Shown here: positions 52,215 to 61,320 of the stretch, piece after piece | Numbering within the stretch: the first letter of the stretch is position 1 | Layout of the letters: each line of letters begins with the position of its first letter | NCBI GenBank assembly: GCA_036269075.1 | Contig: DATASX010000123.1 | Coordinates: forward strand, 1 to 64,000 | Length of the DNA stretch: 64,000 bases | Direction of reading: 5' to 3' | Source: Sporichthyaceae bacterium | GTDB lineage: Bacteria; Actinomycetota; Actinomycetes; Sporichthyales; Sporichthyaceae | Translations under genes and position numbers: made by a program | The notes under the pieces: generated by a model | What the model saw: only the letters and a program-made list of their open reading frames with translations | Databases searched by the model: none | What the model was told of the DNA's origin: nothing

Positions 52215-53039
52215 GTGGAGACCCTGCCGGTCCTCGACCCGGCCGACCCCAGGCTGGCCGACTACGCCCGGCTGACCGACGTCGGACACCGGGTACGCCG
52301 CGAACCTGCCGCCGGGGTGTTCATCGCCGAGGGCGCGGTGACCCTACGTCGGGCGTTGCGCGCCGGCTACGCCCCGCGGTCGCTGCTACTGGCCCCCAAC
52401 CGGGTGGAGCCGGCCACCGCTCTCGTGGCCGAGGTGACCGCGCTCGGCGCCCCGGTCTACGTCGCCCCGCCCGGGGTGCTCGAGGAACTGACGGGGTATC
52501 AGGTTCACCGTGGCCTGCTGGCCGCGATGAACCGGCGGCCGTTGCCCGACCCGGCCGACCTGCTGCGCACGGCCCGCCGGGTCGTCGTGCTCGAGGACAT
52601 CGTGGACCACACCAACGTCGGCGCAACCTTCCGCGCGGCCGCGGCGTTCGGCCTCGACGCCGCCCTGGTCACCCCGTCCTGCGCCGACCCGCTCTACCGG
52701 CGGGCCGTCAGAACCTCGATGGGCACGGTGTTCCAGTTGCCGTGGTCGCGACTGGTCGCCTGGCCGGCCGATCTGGACGCGTTGCACGCGGCGGACTTCG
52801 TCACCGCCGCGCTCACCCCGGACCCCGGCGCGCTCGACCTGACCGAGTTCGCCGCCGCGGCCCCGCCGCGCCTGGCTTGGGTGCTGGGCACCGAGGGCGA
52901 CGGCCTGCGGGCGAGCACGCTGGCCGCGACCGACGTCCGGGTCCGGATCCCGATGGCAACCGGGGTCGACTCGCTCAACGTGGCCGCCGCGGCGGCGGTG
53001 GCGTTCTTCGCCACCACGCCTCAGTTCATCCGAGAATGA
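52215..53039 (+). CDS. SpoU/TrmH-family RNA methyltransferase
   Basis: A 274-residue SPOUT enzyme. An N-terminal substrate-binding domain (FIAEGAVTLRRALRAGYAPRSLLL) precedes the knotted methyltransferase domain with VVVLEDIVDHTNVGATFRAAAAFG (Asn-Arg motif), TSMGTVFQLPW, LAWVLGTEGDGL and VRIPMATGVDSLNVAAAAAVAFF (SAM pocket). It likely 2'-O-methylates rRNA or tRNA; the target cannot be read. GTG 52215 is two bases after the cysG stop, so the genes are co-transcribed. The gene is unrelated to B12. Confidence 0.88.
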   Translation: METLPVLDPADPRLADYARLTDVGHRVRREPAAGVFIAEGAVTLRRALRAGYAPRSLLLAPNRVEPATALVAEVTALGAPVYVAPPGVLEELTGYQVHRGLLAAMNRRPLPDPADLLRTARRVVVLEDIVDHTNVGATFRAAAAFGLDAALVTPSCADPLYRRAVRTSMGTVFQLPWSRLVAWPADLDALHAADFVTAALTPDPGALDLTEFAAAAPPRLAWVLGTEGDGLRASTLAATDVRVRIPMATGVDSLNVAAAAAVAFFATTPQFIRE

Positions 53040-53062
53040 GCCCTACGGTAGGAATTGAGCCC

Positions 53063-54349
53063 ATGGCGGTTTTCGTCTACTACGGTCGGAAGGCCGCCGC
53101 GCGCCGCGTCTACGGCGGCGACCTGGTGCTGCTGCGGCGCCGGGCCGACGCCGAGGACCGGCCCGCCGTCTGCTCGGGCCTGTATCCCGGTGGGGAGGGC
53201 GATTACCTGCCGCACGCCGCGGTCGTGCTCACCGACGCCGACGAGGCCGACTTCTCCGCGCACTGGTTCGCTCACGCCGATTCCGTCCCCGCCAAGTTCG
53301 ACCGGTATCTCGCGTCCCGCGGCGACGCCGACGCCAGCGGTGCGCCGTTCTGGTACATCGACAGCGACAAGGCCGAGGTCGCCCGCTCGCCCTGGGCGAA
53401 CTACGCAAGGTCCGGGGAGGCGCTGAAGTCGCCGGCGCGCTCGGTGCAGCACTACCGCCGCCTGCGCGGCCGGGAACGAGCGCTGGCCCCGCTGTTCGGC
53501 CCTCGCGTGCGCACGATCGCGCTGATCGCGGTGGCGGTCGCCGTCGCGGTGTCCCTGCTCGTCACGATCGACCGACGGCCGGCCGCTCTCGGTGGGGTGA
53601 TCCCGGGCGCGGCATGGATGGCCTACCTGCGGCGCAAGGACCGGGTCCGCCCGGAGTCGAAGGCGGTGCTCGGCCGCGCCGCGCTGGCCGGGGTCGTCTC
53701 CACCGCGCCGATCGTCGTGATCGAGGGTGTGTTCAGCCTGTTCGCGCCGTCCCAGGTCACCGCGTTCGGTGCGCTGATCACGGCCTTCTGCGTCGCCGCG
53801 TTGGTCGAGGAGTCCGGCAAGGCCCTGTGCCTGTGGTCGTTCCGATGGAACCCGGAGTTCGACGAGCGCTTTGACGGCATCGTCTACGCGGGCTGGATCG
53901 GGTTGGGCTTCGCGACCGTGGAGAACGTGCTCTACCTGGCCAACGCCCCGACGTCCGGGGCCTACATCGGGACGTTCACGATCCGGGCGGTGCTCGCCGT
54001 CCCGGACCATGCGATCTGGGCCGGCCTGGTGGGCTACGCGGTGGCCTGTCGCCGGTTCGGCGATGCGGGTGCGAATCCGTGGCGGGCGTTGGCGCTGGCT
54101 GTCACGATGCACGGGCTCTACGACTCCGGGCCGTTGCTCGCGGCCGCGATGGCGCACTCGGGCTCCGGGAACGCCTTGGTCCGCGGCGCCCTCGGCCTGC
54201 TCGGGCCGATCGTGATCACCATCATCGGGATGGTGCTGATCCAGCGGCGGGCAACGGCCGCGCTGGCCGCCGACGCTGCCGAGGAAGCGCGACTGATACC
54301 GGCCGGAATGCCACCGGCACCGCCGAACTTCTCGCCCGGTCAGGCCTGA
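53063..54349 (+). CDS. PrsW-family intramembrane metalloprotease with an extra N-terminal domain
   Basis: A 428-residue protein. The first ~130 residues are soluble (FVYYGRKAAARRVYGGDLVLLRRRADAEDRP to SVQHYRRLRGRERA) with no motif I recognise. From ~150 there are about eight membrane segments. The glutamyl-protease motifs are present: ALVEESGKALCLW (EExxK), GFATVENVLYL (ExxxN-like) and AVTMHGLYDSG (HxxxD). PrsW cleaves membrane anti-sigma factors in Bacillus; here no anti-sigma gene is close. The ATG has GTAGGA upstream. The in-frame extension upstream to 52742 is a shadow of the methyltransferase gene. Confidence 0.85.
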   Translation: MAVFVYYGRKAAARRVYGGDLVLLRRRADAEDRPAVCSGLYPGGEGDYLPHAAVVLTDADEADFSAHWFAHADSVPAKFDRYLASRGDADASGAPFWYIDSDKAEVARSPWANYARSGEALKSPARSVQHYRRLRGRERALAPLFGPRVRTIALIAVAVAVAVSLLVTIDRRPAALGGVIPGAAWMAYLRRKDRVRPESKAVLGRAALAGVVSTAPIVVIEGVFSLFAPSQVTAFGALITAFCVAALVEESGKALCLWSFRWNPEFDERFDGIVYAGWIGLGFATVENVLYLANAPTSGAYIGTFTIRAVLAVPDHAIWAGLVGYAVACRRFGDAGANPWRALALAVTMHGLYDSGPLLAAAMAHSGSGNALVRGALGLLGPIVITIIGMVLIQRRATAALAADAAEEARLIPAGMPPAPPNFSPGQA

Positions 54350-54352
54350 GCC

Positions 54353-55462
54353 TCAAGCCACCCGCACCCCGCGCGGCAACCGTTTGGCCGGAGTGCGCAG
54401 CCTGCGGATCGTGATCACCGTCGCGCCGATCGCCAGCAGGACGTCGAACCCCAGGCCCCACGGCCACACCGGGGCCGCGGCGTTCGGGTCGCCGGTGGCG
54501 TTGGTCGAACCCGGATCCCGCGCTCCGCGGACCGCCGCGGCCACACTGGCCAACGGGTCGAACGACCCGCCGATCTGCGAGGAACCGTTGTCCTCGACGG
54601 TGACCGAGTCGAGGTTCAGGCCCTTGTGCTTCTCCGGCGCCGCGTCGGCCAGGATCACGTACGGGTTCGGGGCCAGCAGCCACCAGACCTTCTCCGGCCG
54701 GATCTCATCGCGGGTCTGGGTCTGGCTGCGGGTGGGGAGGTGCCCGAGATTGAGGTGCCCGCCGCTCAACTGGTACTCGATGGCCGACTGGTCAGGGACC
54801 TGCTCGGTCACCGTGTGGCTGCCCCGGGTCGCCGGCAGGGCCACCCCGAAGACGATCAGCGTGCCGACCGTCAGCGCGAACACGCTCAGGTAGGACAGGA
54901 CGCCGGACAGGCCGGTGCGGCTGACCAACGCCGACCAGCACTGCGAGATCGCCGCGACCACCCCGAGCAGCACCGCCAGCACCAGCAGCGTGACGACCAA
55001 CCGCCCGACGCCCACACCGCCGGCGAACAGCGTGGCGACGGCCATGGGGACCGACAGCAGCAGGAACACCATCGACACGCCCCAGGCGGCCAGCAACTTG
55101 CCCAGCGCGATCTCGGTGGGCGTCAGCAGCGTGACCTGCAGGGTGGCCAGCACGCCACGCTCCCGGTCGCCGTTCACCGACTGCCCGGCCAACGCGGGCA
55201 CGACCAGCAACGACAGCGAGAGCAGCACGATCATCAGGCCGCCGAAGATCGGCACCCCGCGCTGGTGCAGTTGTGGCACCGAGTTCGCGGCGCGCCACAG
55301 CAGCCAGGTCAGGCCGGCCAGCGCGGCGACCCAGAGCACCAGCAGCAGCTGCCACCGGCCGGTCCGCAGGCGCAGCCGGAACTCCTGGGCGGCCACGGTG
55401 TGCACGCCGCGCCAGTTGCCGCGCTGGACCCGGAGTGCCGGGGTGGGCGCGAACGTGGTCAT
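54353..55462 (-). CDS. ABC exporter permease (ABC-2 type)
   Basis: A 369-residue membrane protein with about six helices in an ABC-2/NatB-like layout: TM1 near 38-55 (LLLVLWVAALAGLTWLL), a cluster of helices at 75-250, a long extracytoplasmic loop (~255-345) and a final helix WPWGLGFDVLLAIGATVITI. The segment QSVNGDRERGVLATLQVTLLTPTEIALGKLLAAW is typical of such exporters and contacts the ATPase. ATG 55462 overlaps the ATPase stop by four bases. Substrate unknown. Confidence 0.82.
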   Translation of the reverse strand: MTTFAPTPALRVQRGNWRGVHTVAAQEFRLRLRTGRWQLLLVLWVAALAGLTWLLWRAANSVPQLHQRGVPIFGGLMIVLLSLSLLVVPALAGQSVNGDRERGVLATLQVTLLTPTEIALGKLLAAWGVSMVFLLLSVPMAVATLFAGGVGVGRLVVTLLVLAVLLGVVAAISQCWSALVSRTGLSGVLSYLSVFALTVGTLIVFGVALPATRGSHTVTEQVPDQSAIEYQLSGGHLNLGHLPTRSQTQTRDEIRPEKVWWLLAPNPYVILADAAPEKHKGLNLDSVTVEDNGSSQIGGSFDPLASVAAAVRGARDPGSTNATGDPNAAAPVWPWGLGFDVLLAIGATVITIRRLRTPAKRLPRGVRVA

Positions 55463-56364
55463 CGGTCCTGCTCCGTGATCGCCAGGTAGGCGGACTCCAA
55501 GGCGCTGCCGACCGGTCCGATCGCGGAAACTGCGACGCCGTCGCGCATGAGCGCAGCCAAGAGAGCAGCGGCATCCTGGTCGCCACGCAGCACGACCTGC
55601 ACGCCGGCCGGTTCGACCGTGAACGGCACGCCGTAGTGGGTCAACGCACCCAGCAAGTGATCGGTCGCCAACGCGCGGATCCGCCACGGGGCCGGCTCGT
55701 CGGTGACCCTCAGGTCGCGCAGGGACTGTTCGGCGACCGTCCGTCCGCCGGCCACGAACACCACCCGGTCGGCCATCTCCTCGAGCTCGGCCAGGATGTG
55801 GCTGGAGATCAGGACCGCGGTGCCGGCCGCGGCCATCGCGCGCACCAGGCCACGCAGTTCGACGCGCGACCCGGGGTCGAGGCCGGAGGCAGGCTCGTCG
55901 AGCAGCAGCACCGCGGGGGAGTGCACGATGGCCCGAGCCAGGCCCAACCGCTGCTTCTGCCCGCGGGACAGCACGTGCACCGGGCGGTCGGCGAACTCCG
56001 TCAGCCGCACCAGTTCGAGCAGTTCCGCGGCGCGGGCACGCGCCGCGGCCCGGGGCATCCGGTAGGCCGCGCCGACGAAGCGCAGAACCTCACGGGCGCT
56101 CAGGTTGTCGTAGGTGCCGAAGTTGTCGGGCATCCAGCCGAGCAGCCGGCGTACCTCCCGTGGGGAGCGCACCGGGTCGTGGCCGGCCACCAGCAACTGC
56201 CCGGCGTCCGGGCGCAGCAACGTGGCGAGCATCAGCAGGATCGTGGTCTTGCCCGACCCGTTGGCCCCGACCAGCGCGGTGACGGTGCCGGGCGGGGCCT
56301 CGAACGACACCTCGTCGACGGCGACCACCGAGGCGAACGTCCGGCGTACCGAACGCACGACCAC
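55459..56364 (-). CDS. ABC exporter ATP-binding protein
   Basis: Walker [23 protein letters not shown]-loop [14 protein letters not shown], signature [15 protein letters not shown], Walker [15 protein letters not shown] and switch His in [12 protein letters not shown] are all present. The C-terminal ~80 residues form an accessory domain. It pairs with the permease gene (four-base overlap). The start is uncertain: GTG 56364 or 56358 are the first usual codons, but a perfect AGGAGG stands five bases before an in-frame ATC at 56424, which would add about 20 residues (SFTQPLTVPPPPTAGPGGG). Confidence 0.85.
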   Translation of the reverse strand: MVVRSVRRTFASVVAVDEVSFEAPPGTVTALVGANGSGKTTILLMLATLLRPDAGQLLVAGHDPVRSPREVRRLLGWMPDNFGTYDNLSAREVLRFVGAAYRMPRAAARARAAELLELVRLTEFADRPVHVLSRGQKQRLGLARAIVHSPAVLLLDEPASGLDPGSRVELRGLVRAMAAAGTAVLISSHILAELEEMADRVVFVAGGRTVAEQSLRDLRVTDEPAPWRIRALATDHLLGALTHYGVPFTVEPAGVQVVLRGDQDAAALLAALMRDGVAVSAIGPVGSALESAYLAITEQDR

Positions 56365-56421
56365 CCCGCCGCCGGGACCGGCGGTCGGGGGCGGGGGAAC
56401 GGTCAACGGTTGGGTGAAGCT

Positions 56422-56435
56422 GATGGCCGCCTCCT
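56422..56435 (-). promoter_or_regulatory. Strong Shine-Dalgarno facing an ATC codon
   Basis: On the minus strand AGGAGG (56435-56430) is followed after five bases by ATC (56424-56422) in frame with the ABC ATPase. Spacing is ideal, and no ATG, GTG or TTG lies near in this frame. Either a rare ATC start or a base error (ATG to ATC) is implied; otherwise the true start is GTG 56364. Confidence 0.45.
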
Positions 56436-56506
56436 GGCGCCGTGGCGTTCGTGCAGTCCCATGGTCCGTCCCGTGGCGGACGCTGTCCGTCGAACGGCGT
56501 AGACCA

Positions 56507-57904
56507 CTAGCTGCCCAGGCGGGTCTTCTGCACCTTGCCAAGAGCGTTGCGAGGCAGTTCGGCCACGAACACGATGCGGCGTGGGCGTTTGTGCACCGAC
56601 AGGGCTTGTGCGACGTGTGACTCCAGCGCCGCCGCGTCGACGCCGTGCGCGACCACGTAGGCCACGATCCGCTGCCCCAGTTCCGGGTCGGGTTCGCCGA
56701 CCACGGCGGCCTCGCCGACGCCCGGGTGGGTGAGCAGCGCCGCCTCGATCTCACCGGCCCCGATCCGGTAGCCGCCGGACTTGATCAGGTCGACGCTTGC
56801 CCGGCCGAGGATCCGGTGCCACCCGTCCGGGCCGACGGTGGCGACGTCGCCGGTCCGGAACCAGCCGTCGGCCGTCCAGCACGCCGCGGTGGCTTCGGGC
56901 CGGCCGAGGTAGCCGTCGAACATCGTCGGGGTGCGGACCTGCAGTTCGCCCGGGTTCTGGCCGTCGGCGGGCAGTTCGGTCCCGTCGTCGGCGACGACCC
57001 GGGTCGTCACGCCGGGCAGCGGCACGCCGACCTCGCCGGCCCGGCGCTCGCCGGCGGCCCGGGAGCTGACGGTGATCAGGGTCTCGGTCATCCCGTAGCG
57101 CTCGACCGGGCGCTGCCCGCAGTGGTGCATCAGCTCATCGGACAGGGCGGCCGGCAGGCCCGCGCTGCCGGAGACCAGCAGCCGGGCGCCCCGCAGCGCG
57201 GCCGCGGCCGCGGGGTCGGCGACCACCCGGGACCACACGGTGGGCACACCGAAGTAGAGACTGCCGCCGGCTGCCGCGTAGGCCGCCGGCGTGGGCCGGA
57301 CGGTGTGCACGAAGCGGCTGCCCTGCCGCAGCGCGCCGAGCAGGCCGAGGACCAGGCCGTGGACGTGGAACAGCGGCAGCCCGTGGACCAACGTGTCCTC
57401 GGCGGTCCAGTCCCAGGCCGCGGCCAGCGCATCGAGGTCGGCGGCGAGCGCCTCCGGTGAGAGCACCACGCCCTTGGGCGGCCCCGTCGTGCCGCTGGTG
57501 TACATGACCAGCCGGGCGGCGCCACCCGTCGGCAACGTCGCTGCGGTCGATCCGCCCACGGTGGGGAGGTCGACGCAGCGCAGCGACCCGGCCCAGTCCG
57601 GGCGCCCGAGGATGACCTCGGCGGCGCTGTCGGCCAGCACGTGATCGCGCTCCAGCGGCCCGGCGTCGGGCGCGATCGGCACCACCCGCACCCCGGCGGC
57701 AAGTCCGCCGAGGACACCGATGACCGTCGCCAGTTCCGGCCGGGCCTCGATCGCCACGGTGCTCGCCCCGGCGATCCGGTCGGCGCAGACCGCAGCCGCG
57801 GCCAGCAGCGCCTCCCGGGACACGGCATCGGACCCGACCCGGACGGCGGCGGGGTCGTCGGGGCCGGCCAGCAGGCCGGGGAGCAGTAGTTCGAGCGCGT
57901 TCAT
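56507..57904 (-). CDS. Acyl-CoA synthetase, malonyl-CoA synthetase-like
   Basis: A 465-residue adenylate-forming enzyme. ARLVMYTSGTTGPPKGVVLS is the ATP motif, HGLPLFHVHGLVLGLLGAL follows, VERYGMTETLITVSSR contacts AMP, FRTGDVATVGPDGWHRILGR has the conserved Asp and LPRNALGKVQKTRL the catalytic Lys. The short N-terminal domain and PLFHVHGLVLGL resemble MatB-type malonyl-CoA synthetases and related short-acid ligases. ATG 57904 gives MNALELL. It precedes the ABC ATPase on the same strand but its product does not explain that transporter. Confidence 0.8.
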   Translation of the reverse strand: MNALELLLPGLLAGPDDPAAVRVGSDAVSREALLAAAAVCADRIAGASTVAIEARPELATVIGVLGGLAAGVRVVPIAPDAGPLERDHVLADSAAEVILGRPDWAGSLRCVDLPTVGGSTAATLPTGGAARLVMYTSGTTGPPKGVVLSPEALAADLDALAAAWDWTAEDTLVHGLPLFHVHGLVLGLLGALRQGSRFVHTVRPTPAAYAAAGGSLYFGVPTVWSRVVADPAAAAALRGARLLVSGSAGLPAALSDELMHHCGQRPVERYGMTETLITVSSRAAGERRAGEVGVPLPGVTTRVVADDGTELPADGQNPGELQVRTPTMFDGYLGRPEATAACWTADGWFRTGDVATVGPDGWHRILGRASVDLIKSGGYRIGAGEIEAALLTHPGVGEAAVVGEPDPELGQRIVAYVVAHGVDAAALESHVAQALSVHKRPRRIVFVAELPRNALGKVQKTRLGS

Positions 57905-57960
57905 GGGGCGATGGGCACAGTATCCTGGCGCCGCCACGGGCCGCACGGCGAAGGGAAGTC

Positions 57961-58260
57961 ATGACGCACCTGCTGCTCGAGTACCGCCTGTCCGAGGACT
58001 ACCTCCAGCGCCGCCCCGAGTTCCGCGCCGAGCACCTGGCCCTGCTCGAGGACTGCGCACAGCGCGGCGAACTGCTCCTGGCCGGTGCCGTGCCCGACCC
58101 GTTCGACAAGGCGCTGTTCGTGTGGCGGGAGGACGCCGCCGACGCCGTTCCCGAGTTCGTGGCGGCCGACCCCTACATCCGCCACGGGCTGGTCGAGTCG
58201 TGGCAGGTCCGTACCTGGAACACCGTCGTCGGCGCCGCGATGGCGCTGACCGCCGACTGA
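57961..58260 (+). CDS. YciI-like small protein
   Basis: A 99-residue protein of the YciI/YCII dimeric alpha-beta barrel family. THLLLEYRLSEDYLQRRPEFRAEHLALLEDCAQRG contains the conserved His-Leu region, LLLAGAVPDPFDKALFVW the middle strand with Asp, and FVAADPYIRHGLVESWQVRTW the end. YciI members are thought to be hydrolases or dehalogenase-like; function unproven. Its start is divergent from the synthetase gene and it is two bases from the next gene, so the pair is co-transcribed. Confidence 0.85.
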   Translation: MTHLLLEYRLSEDYLQRRPEFRAEHLALLEDCAQRGELLLAGAVPDPFDKALFVWREDAADAVPEFVAADPYIRHGLVESWQVRTWNTVVGAAMALTAD

Positions 58261-58262
58261 CC

Positions 58263-58862
58263 GTGGCGCAGTCCTCCTCCGGGCCGGGCGCCGACTACGC
58301 CGCCCGACTGGCTCGGATCGCTGCGACCGGGGTGGACATGCACGGGGAGGCGCGGTTCTGCGACGCGCTGCTCGAGCCGGGATCCCGGGTGCTGGACGCC
58401 GGCTGCGGCACGGGCCGGGTCGCGGGCCGGTTGGCCGAGCTGGGGCACGACTGCGTCGGGGTCGACGTCGACGCGAGCATGCTCGAGGTGGCGCGGGGAG
58501 TTCCGGGGGTGCGCTGGGTGCTCGCCGACCTGGCCGGCCTGGACCTGCCGGCGCTCGGCATCGGTGAGCCGTTCGACCTGGCGGTCGCGGCGGGAAATGT
58601 GGTGCCGTTGGTGGACCGGGCCGGCACACCGCGGATGATCGCCTGCTTGGCGGCCCACCTGCGCCCCGGCGGCCTGCTCGTCACCGGGTTCGGGTTGGAC
58701 ACCGCACACCTGCCGCCGGCGGCCGTCCCGGTGGACCTGTCCGACTACGACGCCTGGTGCGCGGCGGCCGGACTGGAACTGACGCACCGTCACAGCACCT
58801 GGGACGCCGCGCCGTTCCGTCCGGACGGCGGCTACGCCGTCTCGGTCCTCCAACGGATCTGA
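58263..58862 (+). CDS. Class I SAM-dependent methyltransferase
   Basis: A 199-residue Rossmann-fold methyltransferase. RVLDAGCGTGRVAGRLAELG is motif I, VGVDVDASMLEVAR binds the ribose, and LVTGFGLDTAHLPP lies after the last helix. Size and motif fit a small-molecule (UbiE/Tam-like) methyltransferase; the acceptor is unknown. The GTG start is two bases after the YciI gene. It is convergent with another methyltransferase gene, with only seven bases between the stops. Confidence 0.82.
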   Translation: MAQSSSGPGADYAARLARIAATGVDMHGEARFCDALLEPGSRVLDAGCGTGRVAGRLAELGHDCVGVDVDASMLEVARGVPGVRWVLADLAGLDLPALGIGEPFDLAVAAGNVVPLVDRAGTPRMIACLAAHLRPGGLLVTGFGLDTAHLPPAAVPVDLSDYDAWCAAAGLELTHRHSTWDAAPFRPDGGYAVSVLQRI

Positions 58863-58869
58863 CGACCCG

Positions 58870-59673
58870 TCAGGGGTGGATTACCACCTCGAGGTAATCC
58901 TGCGGCAGCACCATGGTGGCGTCGCCGGAGATGTTGTTCCGCTCCCCGAACGCCCGCAGCTCGGCCGCCAACGCGGCCGCGCCGTCCGGGCCGACCGCCT
59001 CGAACGCCTCGAACGCCTTGACGGTGGGCCCGAACCAGCGCCGGAAGAACTCCAGCCAGAACTCCACCGAGGGCATGACCACCCGGACGGTACGGCGGGT
59101 GATCGACAGTCGCGCGCCGGGGAAGAGCTCGCGCAGGTGCTCCTCGGTGCCCCACGTCGTCGGCGGGGTCAGGCCGGGCGGTGGCGGCACATGCTTGCTG
59201 ACCGTGCGGAACATCTCGCCGACGGTGCCCTCGGGAACCCAGTTCGCCAGCCCGATACAGCCACCGGGACGCAGCACCCGGCGCAGTTCGGTCGCGGCCT
59301 CGGCATGGTCCGGCGCGAACATCACCCCGAAGGTCGACAGCACGACGTCGTAGGAGGCGTCCGGCAACGGCAGCGCCTCGGCGTCGCCCTCCCGGAAGTC
59401 GATCCTCAGCCCCTCCACCGCGGCCCGCTCCCGGCCGCGGTCGAGCAGCGCCGGGACGAAGTCGACGCCGGTCACGTTGGTGAACCGCCGCGCCGCCGCG
59501 ATCGCGGTGTTGCCGCTGCCGGTCGCGACGTCGAGCACGTCCTGCCCGGCGCGCAGGTCGAGCGCCTCGCACAACTGCTCGCCGACAATCGTGAACATCG
59601 TGGCGACCACGGCGTAGTGGCCGCCCGCCCAGGTGGCCTGCATCCGGGACCTGATCTGAGCCTGATCCGTCAT
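58870..59673 (-). CDS. Class I SAM-dependent methyltransferase (UbiE/COQ5-like)
   Basis: A 267-residue enzyme. DVLDVATGSGNTAIAAARRF is motif I, GVDFVPALLDRGRERA follows, FREGDAEALPLPDASYDVVLSTFGVMFAPD spans motifs II-III, and LRRVLRPGGCIGLANWV is the post-motif strand, all of UbiE type. The C-terminal region (EFWLEFFRRWFGPTVKAFEAFEA) is an added helical part. ATG 59673 was chosen as the first codon of a plausible protein (MTDQAQIRSRMQATW). Substrate unknown. It shares no close sequence with the neighbouring convergent methyltransferase. Confidence 0.84.
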   Translation of the reverse strand: MTDQAQIRSRMQATWAGGHYAVVATMFTIVGEQLCEALDLRAGQDVLDVATGSGNTAIAAARRFTNVTGVDFVPALLDRGRERAAVEGLRIDFREGDAEALPLPDASYDVVLSTFGVMFAPDHAEAATELRRVLRPGGCIGLANWVPEGTVGEMFRTVSKHVPPPPGLTPPTTWGTEEHLRELFPGARLSITRRTVRVVMPSVEFWLEFFRRWFGPTVKAFEAFEAVGPDGAAALAAELRAFGERNNISGDATMVLPQDYLEVVIHP

Positions 59674-59729
59674 ACGCCGAAACTTATGACCCGGCTCCGC
59701 GGGTCCGGATCGCCGGTTACTGTCGAGAC

Positions 59730-60593
59730 ATGTTCGGGCGGATCGCGACGGCCGCCGTGGTGTGCGCGAGCGCGGTCCTCGGCCCGGGTGCAGTCGAGCC
59801 CGCCGTCGCGGACGGCGGGGCGCGCTACGTCTCACTCGGCGACTCCTACACCGCCGCGCCACTGGTCCCGCCCCGTGCGTCGGGCCCCGCGGAGTGCGCC
59901 CGGTCCGGCGGCAACTACCCGCACCTGTTGGCCGCGCAACGCGGCCTCCGGCTGACCGACGTGTCCTGCGCCGGCGCCACGACCGCGGACCTGACCGCTT
60001 CCGGCGGCGCGGACATCCCGGCCCAGGTCGCGGCGCTGAGCTCGGCCACGCGTCTGGTGACCGTGGGCATCGGCGGCAACGACCACGGCCTGTTCGGGTC
60101 GGTCGTCGCCGGGTGCGCGAGCCGGGCGCCGCTGGTGCTCCTCGGGTCGCCGGCGCCCTGCCGCGACGCGTACGCGGCCCGGTTCGCCGCCGACATCAAG
60201 GCGGACGCCGCGATCGTGCAGGCCGCGCTGGCTGACATTCACCACCTCGCGCCGCACGCGAAGGTCCTGGTCGTCGGCTACCCGTCGCTACTGCCGCGCG
60301 ACACGGTCGGCCGGGCCGGCTGTCTGCTCGGCCTGGTCCCGTTCACCCCGGGCGACATGGACTTCCTCGACGGCGTCGAGCGCTCGTTGAACGGGATGCT
60401 CGCGGCCGCGGCGAAGGCGACCCGCTCGGTGTACGTCGACACGTACACCCCGAGCCTCGGCCACGACATGTGCCGGCTGCCGGGGACCCGCTGGATCGAG
60501 CCGCTGCTGCCGTTGGCGCAGGCCGCGCCGGTGCACCCGAACGCGGCCGGCGAAGCGGCGACTGCCGCCGCGGTGGGCCGAGCCTTACGCTGA
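59730..60593 (+). CDS. Secreted SGNH/GDSL hydrolase
   Basis: A 287-residue exported esterase-like protein. A signal peptide (RIATAAVVCASAVLGPGAVEPAVA) precedes YVSLGDSYTAAPL (block I, catalytic Ser), GGNYPHLLAA, TVGIGGNDHGLFG (block III, Asn), and PVHPNAAGEAA (block V, His). Six Cys in the mature part could form three disulfides, as in Streptomyces SGNH lipases. The gene is four bases from the response regulator, so it may be co-transcribed with the two-component pair that follows. Confidence 0.9.
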   Translation: MFGRIATAAVVCASAVLGPGAVEPAVADGGARYVSLGDSYTAAPLVPPRASGPAECARSGGNYPHLLAAQRGLRLTDVSCAGATTADLTASGGADIPAQVAALSSATRLVTVGIGGNDHGLFGSVVAGCASRAPLVLLGSPAPCRDAYAARFAADIKADAAIVQAALADIHHLAPHAKVLVVGYPSLLPRDTVGRAGCLLGLVPFTPGDMDFLDGVERSLNGMLAAAAKATRSVYVDTYTPSLGHDMCRLPGTRWIEPLLPLAQAAPVHPNAAGEAATAAAVGRALR

Positions 60594-60597
60594 GCCG

Positions 60598-61305
60598 GTG
60601 GCGGCAGGCATCCCATCCCGGCTGGCCCAGCACCGCGTGCTGGTGGTGGACGACGACGAGCAGATCCGCACGCTGGTGTCCTGGCAGCTGGAGGCCGAGG
60701 GCTTCACGGTTCGCGGGGCCGCGGACGGCGCCACCGCGCTGAACGCCGTCGAGGCCGACCCGCCGGACCTCGTCGTGCTCGACCTGTCGCTGCCCCGCGT
60801 CGACGGCCTCGACGTACTGGCCCGCCTGCGGCGCACCAGCGCGATCCCGGTCATCGTGGTCACCGGCCGGGGCGGCGAGACCGACCGCATCGTTGGCCTC
60901 GATCTCGGCGCCGACGACTACCTGGTCAAGCCGTTCTCGCCGGGGGAGTTGGCCGCCCGCGTCCGCAGCGTGCTGCGGCGGGCGTTGCCCGAGTCGACCA
61001 ACGAGCGGCTCACGTTCGGCACGCTGGAGATCGACGAGACCACCCGCGACGTCCGGGTGCGCGGTGCCGCGGTCGAGCTGACCGCCAAGGAGTTCGACCT
61101 GCTGGTGTTCCTGGCCCGCTCGCCCCGTCGGGTCTTCACCCGCGCACAGTTGCTGGAACGGGTGTGGGGTTCGGCGACCCAGTGGCAGGACGACGCCACC
61201 GTCACCCAGCACGTGCACCGACTGCGGCACAAGTTGGAGGCCGACCCGGGCCGGCCGACCTGGCTGCGGACCGTCCGCGGCGTCGGATACCGCTTCGAGC
61301 CGTGA
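60598..61305 (+). CDS. OmpR-family response regulator
   Basis: A 235-residue two-domain regulator. Residues 13-125 are a receiver domain: acidic pocket VVDDDEQIR, phospho-acceptor Asp in LVVLDLSLPRVDG, Thr in VVTGRGG, Lys in YLVKPFSPGE. Residues ~140-232 are a winged helix-turn-helix (LTAKEFDLLVFLARSPRRVFTR, QLLERVWG, TVTQHVHRLRHKLE, VRGVGYRFEP). Phosphorylated by the kinase downstream, it binds promoter DNA as a dimer. The start is GTG. A linker element separates it from the kinase gene. Confidence 0.93.
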   Translation: MAAGIPSRLAQHRVLVVDDDEQIRTLVSWQLEAEGFTVRGAADGATALNAVEADPPDLVVLDLSLPRVDGLDVLARLRRTSAIPVIVVTGRGGETDRIVGLDLGADDYLVKPFSPGELAARVRSVLRRALPESTNERLTFGTLEIDETTRDVRVRGAAVELTAKEFDLLVFLARSPRRVFTRAQLLERVWGSATQWQDDATVTQHVHRLRHKLEADPGRPTWLRTVRGVGYRFEP

Positions 61306-61320
61306 GAGCGCGGGCAGTTC

